Source: Ruegeria spongiae
GTDB taxonomy: Bacteria > Pseudomonadota > Alphaproteobacteria > Rhodobacterales > Rhodobacteraceae
Length of the DNA stretch: 64,000 bases
Reading direction: 5' to 3'
Assembly: GCF_023502395.1 (NCBI RefSeq)
Contig: NZ_JAMFMB010000014.1
Location: 1 to 64,000 of the forward strand
Shown: positions 44,102 through 52,853 of the stretch, in pieces
Layout: each line of letters opens with the position of its first letter
Position numbering within the stretch: position 1 is the stretch's first letter
The notes under the pieces: generated by a model
Told to the model about the DNA's origin: nothing
Database searches by the model: none
What the model saw: only the letters and a program-made list of their open reading frames with translations
Made by a program: the position numbers and the translations under genes

Positions 44102-45348
44102 CACCACCCTCAATTGCCGAGATGGCCCGTGTCTTTGGCTGGATCGGGCTGCTCTCATTTGGTGGCCCGGCAGCACAGATCGCGCTGATGGAGCGCGAGT
44201 TGGTCGAAGAGCGCCCCTGGCTGGAAGAACGCAGCTTTCTGCGCGCGCTCTCGCTCTGCATGCTGTTGCCGGGGCCCGAAGCGATGCAGCTTGCCACCTA
44301 TTGCGGCTGGCGGTTGCGCGGCGTGCCGGGCGGGCTGCTGGCCGGGCTGCTTTTCGTGCTGCCGGGGGCAGCTATCATTGCCTGTCTTGTCGGACTTTAT
44401 GCGGCTTATGGCGATCTGCCGCTGGTGCAGTCGGTCTTTCTGGGGGTCAAAGCGGCGGTGGTGGTGATCGTGCTGCAGGCGCTGCGCAACCTGGCGCGAA
44501 GGGCGCTGTCAGGCAAAACGGATTACATTATCGCCGGGCTTGGATTCGTGGCGCTCTTTGCACTCAACCTGCCCTTCCCGCTGATCATCGCCACTGCCGC
44601 CTGCTGGGGGCTGCTGACCGCCAGAGCCGACCCCCTGCCCGAGCCGCCGCACAGGCCAAGGGCGCGCCCGCTTCGGACCGTTCTGACGTGGTCGGCGATC
44701 TGGTTGTTGCCGCTGATTGCCCTCAGCCTTGGTGGGCAGACCCTGCTGGCCGAGATCGGCTGGTTCTTCGCGAAGCTTGCGGTGGTCACCTTTGGCGGGG
44801 CCTATGCCGTGCTGGCCTATATGACCCAGGCCGTGGTGCAGGAACATAACTGGATCACCACCGCGCAGATGATCGACGCGCTGGGTCTGGCCGAGACCAC
44901 GCCCGGCCCGCTGATCTTGGTCACCCAGTTCGTGGCCATGCTGACCGGCCAGATCCAGGGCGGTGCCGGGCTGGCGCTGGTGGCCGGGCTGGTTGCGCTC
45001 TGGGCCACATTCGCGCCGTGTTTCCTGTGGATTTTTCTGGCCGCCCCCTATCTGGACCGGATCGCCGCACAGCCCCGGCTGGCGGCGGCGTTGCGCGCCA
45101 TCAGCGCGGCGGTGGTCGGTGTGATCCTGAACCTGTCGATCTGGTTTGCGCTGCACGTGCTTTTTGGAACCGTCACGCAGCAAGGGTCGGGCGTTCTCCG
45201 CCTGCCCCTGCCCGATCCGACCAGTTTCAACCCGCGCGCGGCGGCGATGATCTGCACGGCGATGGTCGTGATGTGGGCGCTGAAACAGGGATTGGGACGC
45301 ACGTTGGCGATGCTCGCGCTGGCCGGGGCTGCAAGCCACTTTGTTTGA
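44098..45348 (+). CDS. chrA: ChrA chromate efflux transporter
   Basis: A 416-residue CHR-family transporter built of two homologous halves with about ten membrane helices. The first half has FGWIGLLSFGGPAAQIALM, and the second repeats the FGGAYAVLAYMTQ type motif. It exports chromate (or is a chromate/sulfate antiporter). It is translationally coupled to the upstream rhodanese-ChrB gene by an ATGA overlap. Confidence 0.92.
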   Translation: MTPPSIAEMARVFGWIGLLSFGGPAAQIALMERELVEERPWLEERSFLRALSLCMLLPGPEAMQLATYCGWRLRGVPGGLLAGLLFVLPGAAIIACLVGLYAAYGDLPLVQSVFLGVKAAVVVIVLQALRNLARRALSGKTDYIIAGLGFVALFALNLPFPLIIATAACWGLLTARADPLPEPPHRPRARPLRTVLTWSAIWLLPLIALSLGGQTLLAEIGWFFAKLAVVTFGGAYAVLAYMTQAVVQEHNWITTAQMIDALGLAETTPGPLILVTQFVAMLTGQIQGGAGLALVAGLVALWATFAPCFLWIFLAAPYLDRIAAQPRLAAALRAISAAVVGVILNLSIWFALHVLFGTVTQQGSGVLRLPLPDPTSFNPRAAAMICTAMVVMWALKQGLGRTLAMLALAGAASHFV

Positions 45349-45425
45349 CGCGTTAATGGACCGCCTGCCCTTTTGTTTCCCTCCGAATCCCGTATGTTGG
45401 GCGTAACACCATTCGGGAATGAAAC

Positions 45426-45902
45426 ATGTCGCAATCCATTGACTATGGAAACCTGATGCACACCGCCATGCGCGGCCTCATCAAATCGGTGCTGCAGGAC
45501 GTGGCAGAGCGCGGCCTGCCCGGCGCGCACCACTTTTTCATCACTTTCGACACCACCCATCCCGACGCGCAGCTGGCCGACTGGCTGAGCGACCGCTACC
45601 CCGGTGAAATGACCGTGGTCATGCAGCATTGGTACGAAAACCTGCTGGTGGGCGATGACGGGTTTGGCGTGACACTGAATTTCGGCGACTCGCCCGAGCC
45701 GCTTTATATCCCCTATGACGCCATCAAGACCTTTGTCGATCCCTCGGTGGAGTTTGGCCTGCGCTTCGAATCGCCCTCTGATGAGGATGACGAAGAACCG
45801 GATGGAGAAATCACGATCGCCCCCGACGCAGTCGAAGACCTGGAAGAGAGCGAGGCAAAGCCGGACGCCGAGATTGTCTCGCTGGACAGTTTCCGCAAGT
45901 GA
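45426..45902 (+). CDS. sspB: SspB-family ClpXP adaptor (alpha type)
   Basis: A 158-residue SspB-alpha. The N-terminal dimer helix begins YGNLMHTAMRGLIKSVLQDV. The ssrA-tag-binding beta core (HHFFITFDTTHPDAQL, VMQHWYENLLV) follows. A long acidic linker then leads to a short C-terminal ClpX-binding peptide (EIVSLDSFRK). It delivers tmRNA-tagged proteins to ClpXP. The tag here, ANDNRAPVAVAA, keeps the N-terminal AANDN-type element (with the first Ala from tmRNA) that SspB-alpha proteins recognise. Confidence 0.92.
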   Translation: MSQSIDYGNLMHTAMRGLIKSVLQDVAERGLPGAHHFFITFDTTHPDAQLADWLSDRYPGEMTVVMQHWYENLLVGDDGFGVTLNFGDSPEPLYIPYDAIKTFVDPSVEFGLRFESPSDEDDEEPDGEITIAPDAVEDLEESEAKPDAEIVSLDSFRK

Positions 45903-45914
45903 CGGCGCGGCGCG

Positions 45915-46469
45915 CTATCTCTTTTCCAGCATGGTGTTGATCGATCGCTCGGGCACCCCGTCGCGCACCCGTGAAAAGTTCAGGTCCAGCCCGTCCTTGG
46001 TCAGCGTCCGGTCGAATTGCTGCATTTCATAGCCGCCCTCGTCATCAATGAACAGCGAATAGACCGTCAGCGTATCGCCCCAGATGCGGCCCCAGACAAA
46101 GGGCTCGCCTTTCATCGGGTCAAGCTGCACCTCATGACCGAACACATTGCGTTTCATGGCGGCGGAAAAGACGTCGCTGCGATCGGTCGGGATGAAATCG
46201 ATGGAAAAGGCCTGCTCCTTGACCCGGCCATCATGTTTGAAGGCAACGGTTGTCCAGCTCACGTTGAACCCGTTCCGGGTTTCCGAGATCGACACGCTCA
46301 TGTCGCGGCTCTCAAGCGTGCCATCGGAGCGAAGCATTTCGGCCGATCCGGTGTAATCGCCCACGAAGTCGGCAACGTCCGCCGCAGCGGCGGCGCGCGC
46401 CAGCAGGGTCAGTGCGACAAGCATCGACAGTGCCAGAGAAATCGTTCGGGAAATGGCAGGTGCACGCAT
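45915..46469 (-). CDS. secreted hypothetical protein
   Basis: 184 residues. The N-terminus (MRAPAISRTISLALSMLVAL, then AAA-type processing near residue 29) is a Sec signal peptide. The mature part is a small beta-rich lipocalin-like protein (YTGSAEMLRSDGTL, NGFNVSWTTVAF, FVWGRIWGDTLTVYSL). I do not recognise a named family, and no catalytic motif is visible. It is convergent with sspB. Confidence 0.7.
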   Translation of the reverse strand: MRAPAISRTISLALSMLVALTLLARAAAAADVADFVGDYTGSAEMLRSDGTLESRDMSVSISETRNGFNVSWTTVAFKHDGRVKEQAFSIDFIPTDRSDVFSAAMKRNVFGHEVQLDPMKGEPFVWGRIWGDTLTVYSLFIDDEGGYEMQQFDRTLTKDGLDLNFSRVRDGVPERSINTMLEKR

Positions 46470-46674
46470 GACGGTCCTCCGGTCGGTCGCCGGATCATCT
46501 TAGCGGTCTGCGCGTCAGCGGCAATCGAAAGCCGCGTGAAATTGGCTTAATCCGCGCCCGAACCCACCTGTACCTCGGTCAGGCTTGCACCTATGGTGCG
46601 CGCGACTGACCCGTTGTTTTTGGCCCCCGGGCCGGGTACACGGCATGCAACGGCATACAAGACGGAGTGACGAG

Positions 46675-48069
46675 ATGTCCCAAACGCGCACCGAAACCGA
46701 CAGTTTTGGCCCGCTGGAGGTTCCTGCAGACAAGTACTGGGGCGCGCAGACGCAGCGGTCGATCATGAATTTCCCCATCGGCTGGGAAAAGCAGCCCGTG
46801 GCCATCGTGCGGGCGCTTGGCGTGATCAAACAAGCCTGCGCCATGGCCAACAAGGCCAGCGGCAAGCTGGACGCGACACGCGGTGATGCCATCATTCAGG
46901 CCGCCGGAGAGGTGATCGAGGGCAAGTTCGACGACAACTTCCCCCTCGTGGTCTGGCAGACCGGGTCGGGCACACAATCGAACATGAACTCCAACGAGGT
47001 GATCGCCAACCGCGCCATCGAAATCCTTGGCGGCGTGATCGGCTCGAAAGACCCGGTGCACCCGAACGATCACTGCAACATGGGGCAAAGCTCGAACGAC
47101 ACTTTCCCCACAGCGATGCATATCGCCACCGCGATGAGCGTGCGCGACGTGCTGCTGCCTGGGTTGAAGAAGCTCGCCGAAGGCCTTAAAAAGAAATCGG
47201 AAGAATTCCGCGATATCATCAAGATCGGCCGCACCCATACGCAGGATGCGACCCCCCTGACCCTGGGTCAGGAGTTTGGTGGTTATGCCCATCAGATTCG
47301 TATGGGTATCGCGCGGGTCGAAGCGGCCATGCCCGGCATCTATGAGCTGGCGCAGGGCGGCACCGCCGTGGGCACCGGGCTCAACACCAAGGTCGGCTGG
47401 AGCGAGACGGTCGCAGCCAACATGGCCGAGATCACCGGCCTGCCCTTTGTCACCGCCCCCAACAAGTTCGAGGCGCTGGCCGCCCATGACGCCATGGTCT
47501 TCCTGTCGGGCGCGTTGGCGACCATCGCCGGGTCCTGCTACAAGATCGCCAACGACATCCGCTTCCTGGGCTCGGGCCCGCGTTCGGGTCTGGGCGAACT
47601 GATCCTGCCGGAAAACGAGCCCGGTTCGTCGATCATGCCCGGCAAGGTCAACCCGACCCAGGCCGAGGCGCTGACCCAGGTGGCCGCCCATGTAATGGGC
47701 AATGACGCGGCCATCAAATTCGCGGGCAGTCAGGGACATTTCGAACTGAACGTCTACAACCCGATGATGTCCTACAATCTGTTGCAATCCATCCAGCTTC
47801 TGGGCGACGCGACCGACAGCTTCACCGAACGGATGCTCAATGGCATCCAGGCCAACGAGCCGCGCATCGACAAGCTGATGAAGGAAAGCCTGATGCTGGT
47901 CACCGCGCTGGCCCCCACGATCGGCTATGACAACGCCACCAAAGTGGCCAAGACCGCGCATAAGAACGGCACCACCCTCAAGGAAGAGGCGATCGCGCTT
48001 GGCTTTGTTGATGAAGCCACCTTTGACGCGGTTGTCCGCCCCGAGCACATGATCGGTCCCGAGGCGTAA
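46675..48069 (+). CDS. fumC: class II fumarate hydratase
   Basis: A 464-residue enzyme from the ATG at 46675. A longer in-frame start at 46585 lacks family similarity. The signature [11 protein letters not shown] is present, along with [13 protein letters not shown] and [19 protein letters not shown]. It interconverts fumarate and malate in the TCA cycle. It is independent of iron. It is followed by a strong terminator and stands alone as a transcription unit. Confidence 0.97.
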   Translation: MSQTRTETDSFGPLEVPADKYWGAQTQRSIMNFPIGWEKQPVAIVRALGVIKQACAMANKASGKLDATRGDAIIQAAGEVIEGKFDDNFPLVVWQTGSGTQSNMNSNEVIANRAIEILGGVIGSKDPVHPNDHCNMGQSSNDTFPTAMHIATAMSVRDVLLPGLKKLAEGLKKKSEEFRDIIKIGRTHTQDATPLTLGQEFGGYAHQIRMGIARVEAAMPGIYELAQGGTAVGTGLNTKVGWSETVAANMAEITGLPFVTAPNKFEALAAHDAMVFLSGALATIAGSCYKIANDIRFLGSGPRSGLGELILPENEPGSSIMPGKVNPTQAEALTQVAAHVMGNDAAIKFAGSQGHFELNVYNPMMSYNLLQSIQLLGDATDSFTERMLNGIQANEPRIDKLMKESLMLVTALAPTIGYDNATKVAKTAHKNGTTLKEEAIALGFVDEATFDAVVRPEHMIGPEA

Positions 48070-48081
48070 GCTGACATGCAG

Positions 48082-48105
48082 AAGGGCCCGGCCACACCGG
48101 GCCTT
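48082..48105 (+). terminator. rho-independent terminator after fumC
   Basis: GGGCCCGG and CCGGGCCT form a hairpin with a CCACA loop, 12 bp after the stop, ending in CTTT. The T-tract is short, so strength is uncertain. Confidence 0.6.
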
Positions 48106-48276
48106 TCCGCGCAGGCGCAGGGCACGCGACGGATTGTTAAACCTTTCGCGATCTGCCCAGAAGCTGCCCGAATTCCCCGTTCCACACCATAATTTGGCGA
48201 TAATCTGGTGCTAGACACGCTGAAATGATGATCCAGGTCAGTTTGACCACCCTGTTCTGTTTAACGAGTAAACGTA

Positions 48277-49350
48277 ATGCCAGTAACGACCTATGAACTC
48301 TACACGCCGACCGATCTTGTCTTCGCCGGAAACACCGTCGCTCTTGTCGGGGGGTATACCGGCGACAACGATGTGATCCTGACGGTCGATGACGATGACG
48401 ACGTCTTAAACGGCGACCGGTTCCGCAACGAGGACGGCAATGACACCAACCAGTTCGGTACGGCTGTTCTGGCGGATGGCACGGTGATCGGTGGCCCTGC
48501 GGTCACCGTCTACTCAGAACAGCAATTTGCGCTGACCGCACCGGGCGAGGACCCGATCACACTCTATCAGATCGAAATCGACTCGAACCCCGCTTCGACT
48601 TCCGGCAACGGGATTCTTGTGGGGTATCTGCCATCGGTGCCGCTCAAGCCGGGCGTGACCTACACGTTTTCAACCTCCAATACGGTAGCCACCAACGCGC
48701 CGGACTACCCCACGATTGATGGCGCGATCTGTTTCACTGCAGAAAGCATGATTGATACCGAGGCTGGCCCCTGCCGCGCCGGTGCCCTGACGCCTGGCAC
48801 GATGATCAGGACCCGCGACAACGGATATCAGCCGCTGCGCTGGATAGCCCGCCGCAAGCTGGATTGCTGCGACCTCGAACAAGCCCCCGCGCTGCGCCCG
48901 ATCCTGTTTGAACCGCACGCGCTGGGCCCGCTGCAACCCGAGCGAAAGATGCGCCTGTCGCCGCAGCACCGCGTGTTGGTGAACACCGCCGCAAATGAGC
49001 TGCTGTTCGGGACCGGAACGGTTCTGGCCCCGGCCAAGGGTCTGACCAACGGCACCACCATTCGCGTCGATGAGACAGCGGAAGAGGTCGAATACATTCA
49101 TCTGATGTTTGATGACCACCAGATCATTTTCGCCGACGGGCTCGAGGCCGAAAGTTTCGTGCCCGGTGCATGGGCGCTGCGTGTATTGCCGCAAGCCGCA
49201 AGAGAAGAATTCAACGCGCTTTTCCCGCAGTTCAGCCTGGATGGCGCACCGGACAATTACAGCGCTTACCCGGCGATCAGCGTCCGCGAGGCCGCTCTTC
49301 TGGAGCCTCGCGCACGCTGTACAGACCAGTCGGCCTCGCATAGGGTCTAG
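48277..49350 (+). CDS. Hint-domain protein (Rhodobacterales type)
   Basis: 357 residues. An N-terminal region of about 150 residues contains an acidic stretch (VDDDDDVLNGDRFRNEDGND). It leads into a Hint-like domain, starting ICFTAESMIDTEAGPCRAGALTPG, with the block B/F-like HRV/NTA and FDDHQIIFADGLEAESF. Hint domains are autoprocessing folds of inteins and hedgehog. This short bacterial type is common in Rhodobacterales and unassigned in function. It has no signal peptide. Confidence 0.8.
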   Translation: MPVTTYELYTPTDLVFAGNTVALVGGYTGDNDVILTVDDDDDVLNGDRFRNEDGNDTNQFGTAVLADGTVIGGPAVTVYSEQQFALTAPGEDPITLYQIEIDSNPASTSGNGILVGYLPSVPLKPGVTYTFSTSNTVATNAPDYPTIDGAICFTAESMIDTEAGPCRAGALTPGTMIRTRDNGYQPLRWIARRKLDCCDLEQAPALRPILFEPHALGPLQPERKMRLSPQHRVLVNTAANELLFGTGTVLAPAKGLTNGTTIRVDETAEEVEYIHLMFDDHQIIFADGLEAESFVPGAWALRVLPQAAREEFNALFPQFSLDGAPDNYSAYPAISVREAALLEPRARCTDQSASHRV

Positions 49351-49379
49351 GAAAACCCAGACCCGCCTCCGGTATCAAC

Positions 49380-49556
49380 ATGGCCAAAGTGATCAATCTG
49401 CGCCGCGCCCGCAAAACCGCCGAACGTACGGCGAAAAAGTCGCGCGCCGAAGTCAACGCCGCCCGTCACGGTCGCAGCAAGGCTGAAAAAGACCTTGCCC
49501 GGGCCCGTCAGGACAAGGCCCGCCGCGATCTGGATGGTCACGAGATCGAGGAATGA
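49380..49556 (+). CDS. DUF4169 small basic protein
   Basis: A 58-residue protein from the ATG at 49380: MAKVINLRRARKTAERTAKK, then a long basic/charged helix ending in DGHEIEE. This matches DUF4169, a short alphaproteobacterial family of unknown role. Its TGA overlaps the ATG of the next gene, so the two are cotranslated. The high Arg/Lys content suggests nucleic-acid contact. Confidence 0.85.
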   Translation: MAKVINLRRARKTAERTAKKSRAEVNAARHGRSKAEKDLARARQDKARRDLDGHEIEE

Positions 49557-49774
49557 ACCCGCGCCCCGTCAAGCGGTCGCTGACCCTGCAAGGCCATCGC
49601 ACCTCGGTCTCGCTGGAGGATGCGTTTTGGCGGGATTTTCGTGATATCGCACAAGAAAAAGGTATTCCGATCAATGCATTGGCGTCTGAAATTGATGCAG
49701 GTAGAGACCCTGAAACCGGTCTGGCGTCAGCCATCCGCCTTTATATTCTGGCCTGGTACCGTGATCGGCAGTAA
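49553..49774 (+). CDS. ribbon-helix-helix protein (RHH_4)
   Basis: 73 residues. The beta strand (RPVKRSLTLQGHRTSVSLE) is followed by two helices (AFWRDFRDIAQEKGI, then PINALASEIDAGR and GLASAIRLYIL), an Arc/MetJ-type DNA-binding fold. It overlaps the DUF4169 gene by 4 bp, an arrangement conserved in Rhodobacterales. It could be an autoregulator of the pair. Confidence 0.83.
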   Translation: MNPRPVKRSLTLQGHRTSVSLEDAFWRDFRDIAQEKGIPINALASEIDAGRDPETGLASAIRLYILAWYRDRQ

Positions 49775-49853
49775 GCCCGAAAAAACCCCCACAAGCGCAT
49801 GCCGCACCGGAAGGTCGACGGCCTGCCCTTTCTCAAGAAATTGAGCACCGCAT

Positions 49854-50462
49854 ATGACACAGACGATCGCCGGCCCCGATGGCCAGCCCCGCTGCAAATG
49901 GTGCCAGTCCGCACCGGAATTCTTTGACTATCACGATCACGAATGGGGCTATCCGGTGGCAGATGATCAGCGCCTGTTTGAAAAGCTCTGCCTTGAAAGC
50001 TTCCAGTCGGGGCTGAGCTGGCGCACCATCCTGGCCAAGCGCGAGAATTTTCGCGCCGCTTTTGCCGGGTTCGATTTCGATGCGGTGGCTGCATTTAATG
50101 AGGGTGATGTCGCGCGTCTGCTCGGTGACAAGGGAATCGTGCGCCATCGCGGCAAGATCGAGGCGGTGATCAACAATGCCGCCCGCGCGCAGGAATTGGT
50201 CGCCGAAAAGGGCTCCATCGCTGCCCATGTCTGGAGCTTCGAGCCCGACGCGGCCTCGTTGCCCGAGCCGCAAACCGTCTCGACCTCGCCCGAGTCGCAT
50301 GCCTTGTCGAAGGATCTGCGCAAACGGGGATGGAAATTTGTCGGCCCCACCACGGTCTATGCGTTCATGCAGGCGATGGGTCTGGTCAACGATCACGCAG
50401 AGGGCTGCGTGTTGCGCGAAAAAGCCGCCTCGGAACGGCTGTCTTTCCTCAAACCAACCTGA
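49854..50462 (+). CDS. tag: DNA-3-methyladenine glycosylase I
   Basis: 202 residues with the Tag signatures: CKWC near residue 14, YHDHEWGYP, LCLESFQSGLSWRTIL, RENFRAAFAGFDFDAVA, and the C-terminal KFVGPTTVYAFMQAMGLVNDH. It excises 3-methyladenine from alkylated DNA. The paired zinc ligands (two Cys at the N-terminus, His residues at the C-terminus) are kept. Confidence 0.95.
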   Translation: MTQTIAGPDGQPRCKWCQSAPEFFDYHDHEWGYPVADDQRLFEKLCLESFQSGLSWRTILAKRENFRAAFAGFDFDAVAAFNEGDVARLLGDKGIVRHRGKIEAVINNAARAQELVAEKGSIAAHVWSFEPDAASLPEPQTVSTSPESHALSKDLRKRGWKFVGPTTVYAFMQAMGLVNDHAEGCVLREKAASERLSFLKPT

Positions 50463-50466
50463 GCAC

Positions 50467-50492
50467 CAAAAAACCGCGCCTGATGGGCGCGG
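50467..50492 (-). terminator. rho-independent terminator of the aldolase gene
   Basis: On the minus strand CCGCGCC pairs with GGCGCGG around a short loop and is followed by a run of six T residues. It lies 50 bp after the aldolase stop and 5 bp beyond the tag stop, and can also serve as a plus-strand hairpin without a T-tract. Confidence 0.75.
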
Positions 50493-50543
50493 TCAAAGCG
50501 GTTTGCAATCCGCTTAAGGCGTTTCGAAGCCCTTTGCCCCGGC

Positions 50544-51431
50544 TCAGACCGAGGCGCGGTAGATCTTGTCGATATTGCTGCCAAGCGCGGCGTTGAAGTC
50601 GTCATCCGACATCTGCTTGGACAGGCCTTCGGCCAGCGCGCGCGAAAAGGACGCGATCATGTTGTCATTCTGGTCCAGCAACGCACAGGCTTCGTCGGTC
50701 GAATACCCGCCCGACAGCGCCACCACCCGCAGCACGCGGGGATGCGCCGCCACCTCGGCAAAGAGGTTGGCCTTGCTCGGCAGGGTCAGCTTGAGCATCA
50801 CGTCCTGACCTTCACCCAGCGCATCGAGGTTTTTCAGCAGTTCCGCCTTCAGAATTTCCTCGGCCTCGGCCTTGCTCTCAGAGTGGATGTTCACCTCGGG
50901 CTCGATGATCGGCACCATCCCGGCACCCAGCACCGTGCGCCCGACCTCGAATTGCTGCGCCACCACGGCGGCGATACCCTCGGCATTTGCCTCGTGGATC
51001 ACCGAGCGTTCCTTGGTGCCGAACACGCCCAGAGGCGCGGCCTTTGCCAGTGTGTCGGCCAGACCGGGGATCGGTTTCATCATCTGAACGCCGTTGATTT
51101 GATCCTCCAGCCCCTTGTCGATCTTCAGAAACGGCACCACCCCGCGTTCGGACCACATGTATTCCGCAACCTGGCGGCCATCGATCTCTTCGCCCAGAGT
51201 GCGTTCGAACAGGATCGCGCCGATCACCTTTTCGCGGGTAAAGTCATTGGCGAGGATGATCCGCGCACGCATCTGCTGAATCTCGTCGAACATCTCTTCT
51301 TCCGAACCGTATTGCGCGGCGTCCACACCATAAAGCGCCAGCGCCTTCGGGGTCGATCCCCCGCTCTGGTCCAGCGCCGCAATGAAACCGGCCCCTTTGG
51401 TCATCTGTTCGCGCTGCGCTTGATTGGACAT
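50544..51431 (-). CDS. class I fructose-bisphosphate aldolase
   Basis: 295 residues of the bacterial class I (Schiff-base) aldolase type. LDQSGGSTPKAL starts the barrel. The strand motifs FLKIDKGLED and VPIIEPEVNIHSE follow, and MLKLTLPSKANLF carries the likely Schiff-base lysine; GGYSTDEAC is the phosphate site. It acts in glycolysis and gluconeogenesis. It is a single-gene unit with its own terminator. Confidence 0.92.
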   Translation of the reverse strand: MSNQAQREQMTKGAGFIAALDQSGGSTPKALALYGVDAAQYGSEEEMFDEIQQMRARIILANDFTREKVIGAILFERTLGEEIDGRQVAEYMWSERGVVPFLKIDKGLEDQINGVQMMKPIPGLADTLAKAAPLGVFGTKERSVIHEANAEGIAAVVAQQFEVGRTVLGAGMVPIIEPEVNIHSESKAEAEEILKAELLKNLDALGEGQDVMLKLTLPSKANLFAEVAAHPRVLRVVALSGGYSTDEACALLDQNDNMIASFSRALAEGLSKQMSDDDFNAALGSNIDKIYRASV

Positions 51432-51500
51432 GTCACTTACCCGTCAACTTGATTCCACTTACAAACCGCATACCCGATGATATGCCGCGATGGTAGGTTG

Positions 51501-52853
51501 TTAGCGTCGGACAACCCGCAACCAGATCCCATCTTTTGCCCGCACGGTCAGATGCGCGACCGGAACCGGCGCCCGCCCCGCCACACATTCAAACCGGTAG
51601 TCCCGCAGGAGCGTCGACAACAGCAGCGGCCCCTCGACCATCGCGAACCCGGCCCCCGGGCACACGCGTGGCCCGGCAGAGAACGGAATATAGGCAGTGC
51701 GCTGACAGGCCTTGCCGTTCTCGGTCACCCAGCGGGACGGGTCGAACCCGTCGGGATCGTCCCAGAGGCGGCTTTGGCGATGCAGATGCCAGGGGCTGAT
51801 CACCACTTGCGCCCCCGTTGGCACGGCGCGGTTGCGAAACTGATGCGGACATGTCGCCTCGCGCACCATCATGGGCACAGGTGGGTAGAGCCGCAGCGCC
51901 TCGCGAAAGACGTCCCGACTGATCTTCAGCCGCGACAGGGCACTGAAATCGGCGTCGGGCTCCAGCGCCTGCGCCTCGTCCGCCACCTTGTCCTGCCAAT
52001 CCGGGTAGAGCGCCAGCAAGTACAGCGCCCAGGCCAAAGCCGAGGCGCTGGTCTCGTGCCCGGCAAGGAAAAAGATCGCCACCTGATCCACCATCTCGTC
52101 GGTATCGAACCGGTCACCGGTCTGCGGGTCGCGCGTGGTCATGATCTTGGTGGCCAGATCGTCCGGCGCGCTGCCCGCCTCGATCGCGCGCATCCGCTCT
52201 GACGTAAGCTGAGTGATCAGCGCCCGGATGCGTGCTGCGTTGCGCCGCGTGGCGCGGGAATGGAACCGGGGCAGCCAGCGCGGCAATGGGACAAAAGCCG
52301 CCAGATTCAATATCGGCTGCGCCCGCTGATAGGCGCGGAAGCGGGTGAATACCTCTGCCGCCACCTCGTTTTCGATGGGGATGGAAAACAGGGTGCGAAA
52401 AATGACATCCGCCGCCGCATGGCTGGTCAGTGCTTCGATCTCACTCACCTGACCGACCTGCCCTTCCAACCGGTCCACCGCCGCCCGCGCCGCCGCCTGC
52501 ATCGCCGGGAAAGTGTCGCGCAGGCGTCCGCCCTCGAAGGCCGGGTCGATGATCCGGCGCTGCCGCTTCCAGGTCTCGCCATTGGTGAGAAAGACCGAAT
52601 TGCCCAAGAGCGGGCGCAGCCCCTCGCCGATACGGTCGGATTTTGGGAACGCCTCGGGGCACTCCTTCAGCACCCGGCTCACCAGTTCGGGCTGGTTGAT
52701 CAGAAAAGACCGGAAGAATGGCGTGCGGAACTCGGCCATCCACGCGCGATAAAGCCGCTCCGGCTGCGCCGACAGGATGTCCCGGCGAAACAGCCGCAGG
52801 TAGCGCAGCAATGACACCCGGTCCGGGCGTGAGGGTGGTTTCGGCGGAATCAT
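51501..52853 (-). CDS. cytochrome P450
   Basis: A 450-residue P450. The I-helix is AGHETSASALAWAL, the K-helix ExxR lies in FREALRLYPP, and the heme loop is FSAGPRVCPGAGFA with the cysteine ligand. The substrate is unknown; it resembles bacterial CYP with eukaryote-like motifs. No ferredoxin partner is adjacent. The start overlaps the upstream hydrolase gene by 4 bp, so the pair acts together. Confidence 0.92.
   Translation of the reverse strand: MIPPKPPSRPDRVSLLRYLRLFRRDILSAQPERLYRAWMAEFRTPFFRSFLINQPELVSRVLKECPEAFPKSDRIGEGLRPLLGNSVFLTNGETWKRQRRIIDPAFEGGRLRDTFPAMQAAARAAVDRLEGQVGQVSEIEALTSHAAADVIFRTLFSIPIENEVAAEVFTRFRAYQRAQPILNLAAFVPLPRWLPRFHSRATRRNAARIRALITQLTSERMRAIEAGSAPDDLATKIMTTRDPQTGDRFDTDEMVDQVAIFFLAGHETSASALAWALYLLALYPDWQDKVADEAQALEPDADFSALSRLKISRDVFREALRLYPPVPMMVREATCPHQFRNRAVPTGAQVVISPWHLHRQSRLWDDPDGFDPSRWVTENGKACQRTAYIPFSAGPRVCPGAGFAMVEGPLLLSTLLRDYRFECVAGRAPVPVAHLTVRAKDGIWLRVVRR

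Noticed and set aside
46591-48048. 485-codon minus-strand open frame opposite fumC
   Set aside because: Shadow of the fumarase gene, with composition typical of an antisense GC-rich frame.
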